Part shown: one piece after another, positions 1 through 10,989 of the stretch | Layout of the letters: the number at the start of each line of letters is the position of its first letter | Numbering within the stretch: the stretch's first letter is position 1 | NCBI GenBank assembly: GCA_949361645.1 | Contig: OX442425.1 | Location: forward strand, 1,788,000 to 1,851,999 | Length of the DNA stretch: 64,000 nt | Source: Spongilla lacustris | Lineage: Eukaryota > Porifera > Demospongiae > Spongillida > Spongillidae | Reading direction: 5' to 3' | The notes under the pieces: model-generated | What the model saw: the letters and a program-made list of their open reading frames with translations, nothing else | What the model was told of the DNA's origin: nothing | Database searches by the model: none | Made by a program: the position numbers and the translations under genes

Positions 1-1085
1 TCGGCTCTGGTACTTCAAACCTATCGACTTACGCACGGCGATCACCGACTACATGTGTTCAAAAAACTACAACGACGCTCGGTGACTGAATTGGAACATG
101 CCAAAGCTATCACGGTAAAGTTAGTTGTTTGTACTGTCGTTTTTTGGTACAGGTTAGTGGCAACGCATTTTCTGAAGTAGATTTCTAGCCTTTGAAAATC
201 CACCATTTTGGTGTCTTTTTGGGGGTGGAGGAATTAATATTTGCGCAATGAAGTGGGTTTAAACAGAGCGTTTAAAATATAGCCTTACATTTCTTTTGGT
301 CTAAATTTGACTCCATGCTCGTATGTAAATAGATTGAGCTTGAACTGAATTATTATTTATTCTTTACTCTCTTGGCTGGAGGGGGGATGGCAGCTACCAA
401 TTGTGGCTCAATACTTAGTAAGTGTTCTTGCACAATGCGCATCAGGTTCTGCATGTGGTTGTGGATTGGAGCAAATGTCAAGCCAAGAATTTTGCATGAA
501 TTGACTTGGCCCCTGAAAAGGGGGCTGTTTCTCCTTTGGGGTTATCGCCAACAATTTGGCTGGATATGTGGTGCATCCTTTCCTCACCAGCCAGACAGAT
601 TCCTGATGATTTGAGCCACCTGAAACACCAGTGAGTTAGAATTGAGCCTTTGCTGTATGTTGTGACACACCGCCTTAGAAGCCTCAGTGTATTCCAAGGT
701 ATGGCAAGCCCAGCCTTAATCGCCGGCAATACATGTACCTGAACTTCAGTCCATGATGAGTAGGCAGCTGTAGTTTAGCTCTGGTGACATGCACGAATGT
801 TATTGGCAGAAGTGAGTGTATATATTATGTAACCTCTGTACAAGTCATTGACATTCACTTAACTGCTTCCCCTGTAGCAAGTTGTATGATGGCTTTGTCA
901 GGACTAGCTGGTAGAGATTACCCTCTTCAGCAAACTCGCTGCTTGCTTCTCCTCCTCAGGTGTAAGTGTTGGTGCACACTCATGCTCTTCATAGTCACCA
1001 TCCTTAATATCCCTGCTGCAGTCTGTATACAGTGCTCCAGAACATCTGACAGCAGCATTATCACACTTGATGATAGTCTGACTAG
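1..1085. other. No recognised feature
   Basis: I see no gene, RNA or repeat here that I can support. Short open frames exist on both strands but none shows a domain, a plausible exon structure or compositional bias. The right end runs directly into the 22-bp minisatellite. Confidence 0.5.
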
Positions 1086-1800
1086 GGGACCATCCTGGTG
1101 ACCGTCCTCTGAGCAGCAGGGGATTTTCCTCTGGGCAGCAGGGGATCATCCTCTGAGCAGCAGGGGACCATCCTCTGAGTAGCAGGGGATCATCCTCAGA
1201 GCAGCAGGGGATCATCCTCTGAGCAGCAGGGGACCATCCTCTGATCAGCAGGGGACCGTCCTCTGAGCAGCATGGGACTGTCCTCTGAGCGGCAGGGGAT
1301 CATCCTCTGAGCAGCAGGAGATCATCCTCTGAGCAGCAGGGGATCATCCTCTGAGCAGCAGAGGATCATCCTCTGGGCAGCATGGGACCATCCTCTGATC
1401 AGCAGGGGACCATCCTCTGATCAGCAGGGGACCGTCCTCTGAGCAGCATGGGACTGTCCTCTGAGCAGCAGGGGATCATCCTCTGAGCAACAGGGGATCG
1501 TCCTCTGGGCAGCATGGGACCGTCCTCTGAGCAGCAGGGGGCCATCCTCTGAGCAGCATGGGACCATCCTCTGATCAGCAGGGGACCGTCCTCTGAGCAG
1601 CATGGGACTGTCCTCTGAGCAGCAGGGGATCATCCTCTGAGCAGCAGGAGATCATCCTTTGATCAGCAGGGAACCATCCTCTGAGCAGCAGGGGATCATC
1701 CTCTGGGCAGCATGGGACCATCCTCTGGGCAGCATGGGACCATTACTGAGCAACAGGGGACCATCTAAGAGCAGCAGAGGACTATCCGTCCTCTGAGCAG
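1086..1800. repeat. 22-bp minisatellite, about 32 units
   Basis: Tandem array of a 22-bp unit whose plus-strand core reads like GAGCAGCAGGGGATCATCCT. Units differ mainly at the GATCATC/GACCGTC/GACCATC positions and at CAGGGG versus CATGGG. Because 22 is not a multiple of three, three units make a 66-nt (22-residue) super-repeat. This leaves long minus-strand frames open and rich in CCSED and LLLRG. The array directly abuts the 3' end of a minus-strand RING-like coding stretch, so it may have grown from the tail of that reading frame. Confidence 0.9.
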
Positions 1801-2290
1801 CATGGACGGTTCACAGCATCATATGCTGCTATCCACTCCCGGAGGCATTTGGAGCACACCAGTGCACCACACAGCAGTTCCAGTGGCTGTGAGAGGGTGT
1901 TGGAGCACAGTGCACACTTCAGCTCCTTTAGCATTGATAGGTTGTTAGCTCTTGCCAAAGGTGGGCTAGGCTCACTATGGAGAACTAGAGAAGGGGCAAT
2001 TTTCTCAAGATGACCTCTTATGATGTCATATGTTTACTTGTTTTGCCACTCAAATAGCATCACTACACATTTGTGATGCACTCACTTTGTGATGGCACAG
2101 ATGGTTCTCTACATACCCAGCTTACATTGCATGCAGAACATCTCAGGGTTACATCATCCCCAGATGTGTCAATGTCAAAAGCTTTTTTCAGCTCAGCTGA
2201 GAATGCTATGCACTCAGAGCTGGTTCTTTTCTTTGCCCTGTACTTCATTAGCCTCTGCCCACACACTCTGCAATGTATGGAAATTGTAAT
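1782..2290 (-). pseudogene. RAG1-N-terminal-like zinc/RING module, partial
   Basis: Two minus-strand coding pieces. The upstream one (about 2267 to 2063) begins after a CATTGCAG acceptor-like site and reads CGQRLMKYRAKK, then KKAFDIDTSGDD, then CSAC. The downstream one (2017 to 1785) reads LKELKCALCSNTL, then PLELLCGALVCSKCLREW, then RPCC. That is a RING-like C-x2-C ... C-x4-C-x2-C ... CC arrangement in which the usual His is missing. The order of an FGID-type zinc motif followed by a RING resembles RAG1 N-terminal-like proteins of mobile elements such as the molluscan N-RAG-TP type. This assignment is from memory of the family pattern. A stop (minus-strand TAG) at 1782-1784 ends the frame just inside the minisatellite. 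No RAG1 core or transposase is visible nearby. Confidence 0.45.
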
Positions 2291-2299
2291 CCATACCTA

Positions 2300-3105
2300 T
2301 AATGTATAGGGCAAAACCACAACGTACGTCGATTATTCATGCAATACGCTCAGCTTGTTCGTGGTGACAGAAAATGCGTTGCCACTTCAGGTTAGTAAAT
2401 TCTGGTAGCCACATGCCTCCTGAGCATCGCTGTAGTACTCATACCTTCCAGTTGAGTCACCAAAGGCTACGTCGTCGCATTTAGTAACGCCCTCCTTCTA
2501 AATACGTATCGCGTGACCTTGCTAAATGGTATGCGCATGCTATCTATGTGGAATTTCAATTGTGCGCATTGACTGGACATGACAGGAAAAGGAATGCAGT
2601 GTTTGAGTTCGTTTTCAGTGTTTGATTTGCTAGTTCTGGTGAGTTATGGTTTGCTTTTAAACATCAGATGTCTATAATGAGCCATCAGTTAAGAAATATA
2701 TGGTAATACCGTAAATGATCTAATTGTTGACTTAGTTTCCAGCCGCATACAACCGTGAGGTGCGTATATTCAAATATAACCGATCACGCGACATTTGTGG
2801 TTGCTTAGCAAACCGTTGAATTCACATTGTGGCTACGTTGTCGGTCACCGTATACTAAGTGCTTCATATTCCGTATATTATCCTCCTACCACTCCCACCC
2901 CTCGTTCCCGATCCAGTTTAGTCAATTTAAAATTTTAATCATTTTGCACATGTACAACAAAACAACAAACTAACAGTCCGAGGCGGCAATCTGCATATAT
3001 TCGATCCAAGGCACCTGTACAGAATACGAACAATAAATTCATATCGTTAAAAAAATATTTCACTCACCACATATCATATCCTCGTTCTGTTTATACATGA
3101 TTCTA
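2300..3105. other. No recognised feature
   Basis: AT-rich sequence without a supported gene. It ends at the target-site duplication of the hAT element that follows. Confidence 0.5.
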
Positions 3106-3296
3106 TATATAAACAGTGATGCCGCGGTTCGCCCGTCAACCGTCAAGACCGTCAAACTAGGCGATACGGTTGGCTTGACCGCGTCCGTGACCGTCAGGAA
3201 AAGTGACTAATTGAATAAGTTTGCGAAAGCACTTAACCGTCAGCATAACTGAGGTTATAACCGTGGACCGCCAAAAATGTTGACGGTCAAAGGTAG

Positions 3297-3398
3297 TCTC
3301 GTACCCAGACCCAAATGTACGTAACGATGATTATCGCTTACTAACATCACGTACATACTGTAAGCGATGATCATCGTTACGTGGGTACGAGACTAGGT
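3297..3398. mobile_element. ~100-bp foldback insert (AGTCTCGTACCCAGAC ends)
   Basis: Near-perfect hairpin nested in the hAT element. The left arm starts AGTCTCGTACCCAGAC and continues through ACGTAACGATGATTATCGCT. The right arm is its complement and ends GGGTACGAGACT. The same terminal word appears at about 40476 and, with small changes, at 42505-42528 and 45688-45715, so this is a dispersed end sequence. Confidence 0.75.
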
Positions 3399-3799
3399 CA
3401 AAGGCATGAAGAAAATTTATTGGATGGCTGAGGACTGGGAACCTGTGAGAGTAGATACAACGCAGTATTCATACACCCGAAGTGACAATTCAATAATGAA
3501 TTGTACTCTGACACCAGTCAGTTTCCTGGTATGCTCAGTATATCATGTACTGTTTATGTGAACAAAAATTAACTTGTTGCTTGGATTTTGTTGTTTGGCT
3601 TTTATTTCTTGCTTGGATCGTTGCTTGGATTGTAGTTCTGTGAGTCACGCTGTATCATGTAATTCTAGGTAGGTGCTCATTGCAATCAGTTGCCTTTGGT
3701 TTTCAAGTGCAGGCCTATACTAGTACCCGAGTTCTGACGTCCGGCTGAATTTAATAGTATGTCTGCTGGGTTTAGCCTGAGTCCTGATCGACCGGTTCA

Positions 3800-4115
3800 T
3801 AATTCTGAAGCAGAAAAACTTGCTATCGATTGCACAAGTCAAAGAACCACCTGCATCGAAGAAAAGTAAGCTGCGAAACATGCAAGCCTCCGTCAAGACA
3901 GTGCGGCCAAGGGTGCAGTTCATCCCAGCGGTCCCAAATTTACCAACGCCTGGCTGTGGAAGCACTACAAGCTGTCGCCTCGTTCTGATCATGGGGTCTG
4001 TGCGTAGTGTGCCAAAAGGCTGGAGAAATAACGTGGGTTCCTCGTGTTGATGGGTCGACAACTTGAATGAAAAAGCATCGACTTGAAGCCCACAACATGT
4101 ATGCACCTCAGTGCA
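3800..4115 (+). pseudogene. BED zinc-finger relic of hAT transposase
   Basis: In shifting plus frames one reads WLWKHYKLS, then DHGVCA with CAKRLEK, then a GSTT...KKHRLEAHNMYAP tail. This fits a BED finger (aromatic W, C-x2-C, GSTxNLxxHL...H) with stop codons and at least one frameshift. It is the N-terminal DNA-binding part of the transposase of the surrounding hAT element. Confidence 0.6.
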
Positions 4116-4439
4116 TGCATGATACATACATGCCATGCTGTCATATTATCGTTTTGTAATAGTTAACATTATGATCATATGCATGAAATCTCTTTGTAGT
4201 GAGGAGCCGGCAATGAAACTGATCCACTTCTTCTGGTACCTATAGCTCCCTTCAAAAGTATATGAGTGTTTTCTGAGTCTTAAAACTGGGTTCAAAATCA
4301 GATTTAATTCATGATCCTTGTTACTCAACGTTGCTGCACTAGTCCACCCTGGCCACAAAAACTTGAGTTGGTTGGAACCAACTATATAAGGGAGGAGGCA
4401 ATACAGCAGTTTAAGGACGAGCTGCTTATTGTTGCTGGG

Positions 4440-4940
4440 ATTTAAAATGATCCTCCAAACTCACTGCCCTCATTAGACACTCAGGAAGATGCTGTGCCCA
4501 ATGACAAAATATCAGCTCTGGGTGCATTTTTTGACTTTGACGTACATGTAAGTCAGACTATATTTTGGTAACTTTTAAAATCAAGTGCGAATTTCAACTG
4601 ACTCAGTGCATTTTATGCATTCTATTGCAGTCAGGTATACTGCTACCAAAGAGATCCTTGGGGTGGCAAACAGGAGTGTGAGGGACAGCGTTGAAGCGCT
4701 ATATACTGGAACCACAAACCAACTGGCGTGTTAATAACGTCATGCAATGGTGGAGCGACCACGAAGCTAACTTCCCTCACATCGCTCTGCTAGCCCTATA
4801 AAGTATTTAGCCATTCCTCTGAAAGGGTATTTTCGCAGTTAAAACTTGTACTTGATCGCAAGAGATGGCGGATGGATGCTGCATGGCAGAGTGAAAGAGT
4901 CATCTTCTTGCGGTGTAACAAACTTTTAAATGTATGATTT
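4440..4940 (+). pseudogene. hAT transposase C-terminal dimerisation relic
   Basis: A stretch around 4445-4545 reads PSLDTQEDAVPNDKIS and LGAFFDFD. The segment around 4745-4935 reads WWSDHEANFPHIALLAL, then KYLAIPL, then KLVLDRKRWRMDAAWQ with VIFLRCNKLLNV at the end. These match the WW...FP.LA.LA..yLaip and R.RL..e..l.fL..N pattern of hAT dimerisation domains. A TAA after ALLAL and a frameshift in the RVFS region show decay. Confidence 0.7.
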
Positions 4941-5156
4941 ATAATTGCTGAGGTTATTACTTTGTGCCATTAATTGCAACCGGGTATCGACCGGGACCGT
5001 CTTGAATCCAGGCGGCCCCCGTCAAACCGCCAACGTGACCGTATTGCTAAGATACGGTCAGTTTTCGTCCGTGAACGTGACCGGGACGATCCGGTACGGT
5101 TAATCGTGAACGTGACCGGATCGATAATAGCCGACCGCGGCATCACTGTATATAAA

Positions 5157-5984
5157 GCAACAGATACATTATCGGGTAAGTGATATGCTTACCTTTCTTG
5201 TCTCCTATCTCCGATGTTTGACTTAAAACAATGGAACAGTGCGGGTTAAACACTTACCGTACCGTCCGGTCGGAGTCTGCAAGTTAAAAAAAAACCTTAG
5301 CAAAACACAACAAATGAATAGGCCTATACCTTTTTATATCGCGCTCCATTGTGCCTGTTATTCTATCATTTCGGTTGTTCAACCGAACGGGAACACTTAG
5401 GACACTTGCCAACCTAGTGCAAATAGAGAAAGGTAAATTCATTATTTGGCAACTGCAACACATAATACCGGTAACTTGTACACTCTGGAAAGACGAACTA
5501 TTGCCATTTAACGATCAAAACCCTGATCTCAGCGCGATTCTTACAGTCATTCTGTCTGTTCATACCAAAAGCAACACGACCATGAAATAGCCCGCCTAAA
5601 AAATCACATGCACGGTTAGTTAACCACATTTCTAATTGGAGCACTTTTATATCGTATTACACAAACATTTGTACAGGGGTCCAATAGAGGTCTACTGTGT
5701 AGGCATTCTACTGCTTCCATTGTAGCATTTACTGGGATCCGATTTGATCATGACCAAACTCAACTGGCGAGTTAGCATAGGACCATGGGCCCGGCCTACC
5801 GCTCACAAAATTTACCGCCGTATATACGGGTACACCAAGCAGACGTTCATGTATATAGCTAACCTTTGACGTCCAGCAGCATTAATAGAAGCAAAGTAGC
5901 ACTCCTTCCTAGACTTCGATGCTTCCTACCTCACGTGGGTCCGGGTACGGGTCTGACCGCTCATGAATTAATTCTGTGGTATAC
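5157..5984. other. No recognised feature
   Basis: Between the hAT target duplication and the AT-rich words upstream of receptor copy A I find no supported gene. One plus-strand frame at 5351-5590 has no recognisable domain. Confidence 0.45.
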
Positions 5985-6243
5985 TTATGTAAACAGTGGG
6001 ATTTTATGGAATGAAATATACGCAGTAGTATAACTCACTACAGTATATTCAAATATACTCTTAAGAATACACTATCGTATATTTTGAAGGTGTGCTTATA
6101 TAAACGGTGACGTATTTGACACTTGCGTATTCTCAAATATATGCGGTCGTACACTTTAAATATACTACACAGGTTATATTTTGCGCATTCCTCAAATATA
6201 CGCATAAATATACACTATCGTATAACAAACTTTTTGCACAGTG
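5985..6243. repeat. AT-rich array of ATATTCAAATATAC-type words
   Basis: Imperfect recurrences of a partly palindromic word related to GTATATTCAAATATAC and ACACTATCGTATA in both orientations. It adjoins the truncated 5' edge of receptor copy A, so it may be the terminal part of an element that cut the gene. Confidence 0.5.
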
Positions 6244-7300
6244 TTATGCACTGTGCTTTGCATCTGTACTTGCCAAGATGTGGAGAATATATTACATTTT
6301 CCAAAATCCAACTGCTAAGAAATCAGTAAGTAAAATTCCAATCACAATACAGTTTACTTGTTTTTTAATTCCTCAAAGGTAATGAAAGACTGGCACATGA
6401 TAGCAGCTGTACTGAGCATAACTGGAATTGGTGTTGTGATCCTCATATTAGGAAGTGCTGTTCCTCAACTTAGAGGATATGTGATGCAGGAAAGAAACCC
6501 AGAAAACCCCAGTGGAATTACTGTATGCCTGACCAAGAATTTGATGTAGCTTAAGCAGCCCTCTCTATTTTCAGAATCTTGGGGTCAAGGAACAGTACTA
6601 CATCTGGGTATGCTATGGTTCATCAACTCCTTCCTTCTACTGGAAAATTGTGATTTACTCCTACCTTGGAATACTCCAAATCATTGGAATAATGTTGGCA
6701 TTTCAGACAAGGAATGTCAAATTTCCAGGATTGAATGACTCACTGCATGTTGCTGCAATAATCTACACTTCAAGTCTAGTACTTGTGGTTCTGATTGTGG
6801 ATGTGTTTGTTCTGAATGCTTATCTGAATACATTTGGAGCCATCTTTACACTTGGTATCATGGTTTTGACAACAGTACTGATTTCTTGCACTTACCTTTA
6901 TTCCAAAGGTGCACCCATCCATATTATAAACCATGCTGGCAAAATGAATTCTTTGATGTTTTGTGTCAGTATTAGATGAATTGTTGTTACTGCTACTATT
7001 TCAGATGTATCTTCTTTACAAAGACCCTGAAGGCAAATCAATTAATTCAGCAGCTGCTCCAAATACCAGTGTGCCTGAACCTAATAACTATGATGCATCA
7101 CTGGAAGGTGCACTGTCAGACAAGAATGAGCAGATCATTATGAAGTTGAGATTAGAAATTTCCATGCTGAAGGTAACTTCCCCCTGCTATTGCACATATA
7201 ACCAAAATACCAGTAACGTCTCTTGCAGGAAAAGCTCTTGTCTTGTAGTGAGAAGGTCCCTGAACCTCCAGATGACATAGTGATTCAAGTGAAGGAGTGA
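6244..7300 (+). pseudogene. GABA-B receptor-like copy A, 5'-truncated
   Basis: Class C GPCR (metabotropic GABA-B-like) fragment running from TM3 to the stop codon. Exons by homology to copies B and C: TM3 about 6244-6329 (YALCFASVLAKMWRIYYIFQ), TM4 about 6379-6523 (DWHMIAAVLSITGIGVV), TM5-7 6575-6908, tail 7005-7172 and last exon 7229-7300 (EKLLSCSEK..., stop TGA 7298-7300). The tail contains a heptad-like stretch ending RLEISMLKEKL, consistent with the GABA-B C-terminal coiled coil. The TM5-7 exon is 334 nt against 330 nt in B and C. The 4 extra bases near its 3' end put it out of phase with the tail exon. The ligand-binding domain and TM1-2 are absent; similarity to B starts abruptly at about 6244. 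It is most similar to copy B, implying a fairly recent duplication. Confidence 0.8.
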
Positions 7301-7498
7301 TGCCTTGAGAGATATAAATTTCTTGCCTTAACAAATTAGAATTTAGCTCTTGCATATACATGCAAAACTATTGACTGTCATATTTGTAACAACTGCTGCT
7401 TACTGTTAGCTGCAGTGTAATTGTTTGTTTTTTTAAACTAACTTTTATCGCATTGAAATTAAAAATTAAATAAATTATAATTATTATGATTATATAGT
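7301..7498. other. 3' flank of receptor copy A
   Basis: AT-rich; an AATAAA-containing stretch near 7468 could be the old polyadenylation signal. Nothing else is visible before the element end at 7499. Confidence 0.35.
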
Positions 7499-8299
7499 TA
7501 TGGGACAGTTTCCACGAAAATGTCCTATCGCGTATATTTATTAAAAATCCTTTGCGTTTGAATCATTATACATGTAACTCCCGAAAAATTAACGTTACCG
7601 ACTTCCTATATTAAGCGGTACTTCATCTGCATCATTTCTCTATGGTAAAATACATTTTGGGGTCTTGACTAGCTCCGTGCCAGTATTGCAACGTTCGATA
7701 CCCCACCAGGTTCAAACCCGGTGTCAGAGGCATAAATGACTCCCAGGCATAAATGACTCCCCCGGTCATTTACACCTAAGGTGTAAATGACTCCTCCTAC
7801 TAGGCATATATGACTCCCTACGTGAATTCCATAAGCCACGTGTGCCTGTTGAAGTAAGAAAGCTCGCTCGCAGGGATATCAGTGTTGGGATTACTGTGTA
7901 AGAATCAATATCCTAAGGGCATTTCGAAGGGAGATACATGTAAGGCCAATCTAAGGCGCAAATGCAAAAATCGACTGTGGAGTGCTCTATTTCAAAAGAG
8001 TAAAGAAAGGAGAAGGTGAGGAGGATGGGTGGAAGATTTGTTTTAGAACCGAAAATGAAAAAGATGCATTCTCGAGTCATGTCATGCTGGGATTGAAAAG
8101 TATAATTTATTCAGTACGATAATTGTATACCTGTGTGTGTACACGTGTAGGAAGCAACTTAGGCAGAGATAAAACCATTCCAAAAAATATGATAATCCAG
8201 TCGTTTCTTCTGGAAAAACAAATGACGATATTTATTTGTACAGCACTGCGACAAGGGCCTGAGAACTAATGCTAAGTTTCCAAAGTCCAATGCTAAGCT

Positions 8300-8695
8300 G
8301 CATCCAATGCCAAATGTTTGGCACCAGGTTGGTGACTTCGTGCATTGTGTTCCTCATATTATGTATAGTTTAGTGGTGTAATGCAAACCATAAATGGAGG
8401 TAAATGTATAATATAAATCTCAACACATATTCTACCAATACGTTGGTATCTACCTTATTGGTCTTTTGCCCATCACCTCAAAGGGTACTAAGTACATCTG
8501 GTCACTTTAGTAGATTATTTTCAGCAAGTGGCACCACTGAAGGATAAGACTGCAGCAAGTATAGCACTCTTCTTGCTTGAAACGTTTTGCAGGTATGTGA
8601 ATGATTTGGGAAAATAATACATGGAAGATTGCATGAATCATGTATTAGGTTTGGGTGCTATGAAGTTATCATTTCGGACCAAGGACCATTACCAA
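8300..8695 (+). pseudogene. Integrase (rve-type DDE) relic
   Basis: Exon-like pieces read WHQVG, then LLPITSKGTKYIWSL, then APLKDKTAASIALFLLETF and CYEVIISDQG. These are the conserved blocks of a retroviral-type integrase core: D-LIG-P start, SKG-KYI, the second strand and the SDQG second aspartate. Two TAG codons follow IWSL and the frame changes before SDQG. The segment after SDQG is replaced by a repetitive CACTACCCCATCACC stretch (8730-8890), so the final glutamate is not visible. Confidence 0.65.
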
Positions 8696-8984
8696 CGATC
8701 CTTTGGCCTTACCTTCAAAGCCCTAACTACGTACACACTACGGTCACTACCCCATCACCACCCCATCACTATCACTACCCCATTACGGTAACTATCCTTC
8801 CACGACCATCATATCACTTTTACCAACGATCATTTGCCCTTACCTTCGAAGCCCTAACTACGTAGCCTTGCACTACCGTCACCACCCCATCACCCTTTGT
8901 TTCATGAGCTACCATGTGCTTTTAGACAGAAAGAAGCCACCCAAAGCAATGTTATAACTGTTAGAGCAATATCTGTTCAACTGT

Positions 8985-9184
8985 AAACTGGAGAAGTGGA
9001 CTGTGGGTTATTTGCCATTGCTTTTGCTTACTGGGAAAATTTTGGGGAGGTGTCATTTGAAAAAAAAAATCTTCATCTACATTTGGTGCACTGTTTTGAG
9101 CAGAACTGCCAAGAATCATTTTCTTCACTCCACAGAACCTTTGCAGTAAAAAGGAACAAAACAAGTGTTTCAGGGTACATTTGA
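8985..9184 (+). pseudogene. Ulp1/C48-type protease C-terminal relic
   Basis: Plus-strand frame reads SGEVDCGLFAIAFAYWENFG, followed about 20 residues later by LHLHLVHCFEQN. The DCGLFAIAFA block with its catalytic-type Cys, followed by an HL-x2-CFE segment, is the end of a Ulp1-like cysteine protease as found in transposon polyproteins. It lies between the integrase and PHD relics, which supports one element. Confidence 0.65.
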
Positions 9185-9227
9185 TGTGCACATGTAGGCT
9201 GCCAGAATCATCTGATTACAATGTAAT

Positions 9228-9325
9228 ACAGTGTGATAAATACCAACAGTGGTACCATTTCCGCTGCATGAACATTCAGCAAAATAGTGTTCCTGCATCA
9301 TGGTTGTGCATTAATTGTTAATCTG
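9228..9325 (+). pseudogene. PHD-finger C-terminal half
   Basis: Reads CDKYQQWYHFRCMNI, then ASWLCINC and a stop. The C-x..W(Y/F)H..C ... W.C..C layout is the second half of a PHD zinc finger, with terminal CINC. It follows the Ulp1 relic as in Ginger-type polyproteins. Confidence 0.6.
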
Positions 9326-9806
9326 CATAAGTAGCAAACAGACTGTGATATTATTTGTCTTTGTTAGTGTTCACACACACAAATACCTTTTATTTGCTAT
9401 CTCTGTCCAGAAATTATGGCCATGATGACGGAAAAACCAACGGGGAGTTATTTATATCTAACCCTATAACCACTTCCCAAAGCAGGAGTCAATTTTGTCT
9501 AGGCAGATAACAGGAGAATCATATACGCATGTACGCCTTGGCAAGATTGACTGGGGAGTTAATTACGCTTTAGGTTATAATAACGCTGGGGAGTCACTTT
9601 TATCAGGAGGGAATCTTATATGCCTAGGCGTGAATGACTGGGGAGTCAAAATTTAGGGGAGTCATTGGTGACTATGACACCGGTGTTCTATTGAGGGTAA
9701 TCGATCCGCTCTTAATAATCCCTAACATACAATTAACTTACCGTCTTGAAAAGCCCAAATAGGTTGGAGACCCAGACAGGACAGACCGACAGGTTATCTC
9801 AACTTA

Positions 9807-10989
9807 CAGGCCCGTAGCCAAGTTGTACGTGTTGGGGGGGGGGGGGGGGGGGGTGCAAAGCATGTTATAAGTGGACTCAACCAGTGGTGCAGCCAGGATA
9901 ATACATGTATGCATGGTAGGGCCCACACTGCCAGATGCAGGGTTTATATGAAATTGAGAAAGCCCCGGGGAAGGTGTGGGAGGAGTGCACCCCTCCCGCC
10001 CAGCTAGGGGGCAGCACTCCCTAATCAGGGTCTGGGGCAGAGCTCCAGGAGCCAACGCTTGTTTGATGCATAAACTACAAAAACACTGTGAATTAATTTT
10101 ATATTGTTCAGTTCCATGCATATGAAAATAGGCCTACTGCCGGATTGCCTGTGAGCACAGATGCTTAAATTCCCCTAGTGTAATAATTTTGAAAACAAGT
10201 CAGAACCAAGCAGACGACAACTGTAACAGGCATCATTTGTATGGAGCACTCTTTAACTCTTTGGGTGCCAGATGTATAATTATGTACATGGTATACCTTG
10301 AGCATGTACATTACATGTATCAAATAATGTTTGCATGTCACTCAAGTACTGTACATGTATATGATGTACTCCAAAAACTGTCAATTGCTGATAACTACTT
10401 CTCCCACATCAAAAATGTGCACACGTAGCATATGACCTATGGGATGCAGTTTGTGTGGTGTTGCTGAAATTTGAAGTACCATATTCCTCCTCCTGCATAA
10501 CTCATTGCACCCATCTTCAAGAACAGAATGAAGTTGTTGTTGTACATCCATTTACATGTATGTACTGCTATCGTGGACATTGGACTGTGATATACATGTA
10601 TAGTATATAAAAATATATATATATGCCCTTGGCACCCAAAGGCCCAAAGGGCTAAATAAATTAAATATAGCCGGGAGGAAATGCCGGACCGGAATACGTG
10701 CTATTGGGATGGGGTACTAGATGCAATAGGGAGCTGTGTAGTTACATGTACGCCAAATATGATACATGCACGATGCCTTGTAGCTATATCTTTCTGATCC
10801 TACATTTGGATCGCACAATATACATGCAGACAACTGGCAGTTCTCATTCAAATATGTGTAGATTGCTGTGCAATAAACAATCGAATGGATAATATTCATA
10901 GCCTGCCAAGCGGACCTTGCATCCAGTGGGGAAGGGGTGGGGGTGCAGTTGCACCCATTTGCACCCCCCTGGGCCTGGCTACGGGCCTG
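9807..10989. mobile_element. hAT-like MITE, CAGGCCCGTAGCC ends
   Basis: The left end reads CAGGCCCGTAGCCAAG followed by a G20 run (9834-9853) and TGCAAA. The right end is the complement (GGCTACGGGCCTG) preceded by CACCCCCCTGGG. The CAG...CTG termini and CGTAGCC word fit the common non-autonomous hAT-like class. I do not find a perfect 8-bp duplication. Inside, 9970-10060 matches the GGGGTCTGGGGC...CCAACGC repeat also seen at 12250 and 20080. Confidence 0.6.
10253..10656. mobile_element. piggyBac-like MITE nested in the hAT-like MITE
   Basis: The left end is TTAA followed by CTCTTTGGGTGCCA. The right end is TTGGCACCCAAAGGCCCAAA followed by GGCTAAAT. Ends of the CCCTTTGGGxGCCA type at a TTAA target are typical of piggyBac-class elements. 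The right TTAA is degenerate. A diverged copy of its left half is at 36395-36590. Confidence 0.55.

Larger units (their letters stand above)
3114..5148 (+). mobile_element. Degenerate hAT transposon with 8-bp TSD
   Basis: Terminal inverted repeats begin CAGTGATGCCGCGGT at 3114 and end with the complement at 5148. They are flanked by a perfect 8-bp duplication TATATAAA (3106-3113 and 5149-5156), the hAT signature. Subterminal regions carry many copies of GACCGTC/CGTGACCG words, as expected for transposase-binding sites. The interior holds decayed hAT transposase on the plus strand: a BED zinc-finger relic and a C-terminal dimerisation-domain relic. Frameshifts and stops make it non-autonomous now. 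A palindromic insert lies at 3297-3398. Confidence 0.85.
7499..9690 (+). mobile_element. Ginger-like DNA transposon relic
   Basis: The left end starts TATGGGACAGTTTCC and continues with motifs shared with the giant element at 39748 (CTCCGTGCCAGTATTGCAA, then GGTTCAAACCCGG). A terminal array of ATGACTCCC words follows (7725-7816). Mirror-image words (GGGGAGTCA) fill 9440-9690, ending GACACCGGTG, the complement of the left ACCGGTGTC. Between them, in order on the plus strand, lie integrase, Ulp1-like protease and PHD-finger relics. That order matches the Ginger group of integrase-derived DNA transposons. Stops and frameshifts show that it is inactive. The outer TIR is missing on the right. Confidence 0.65.

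Noticed and set aside
1086..1800. CRISPR-like array
   Set aside because: Units are contiguous 22-mers without spacers, in a eukaryotic genome.
8629..8865. 78-aa frame continuing from the integrase SDQG block
   Set aside because: After SDQG it translates a CACTACCCCATCACC simple-repeat stretch, so it is not the rest of the integrase.
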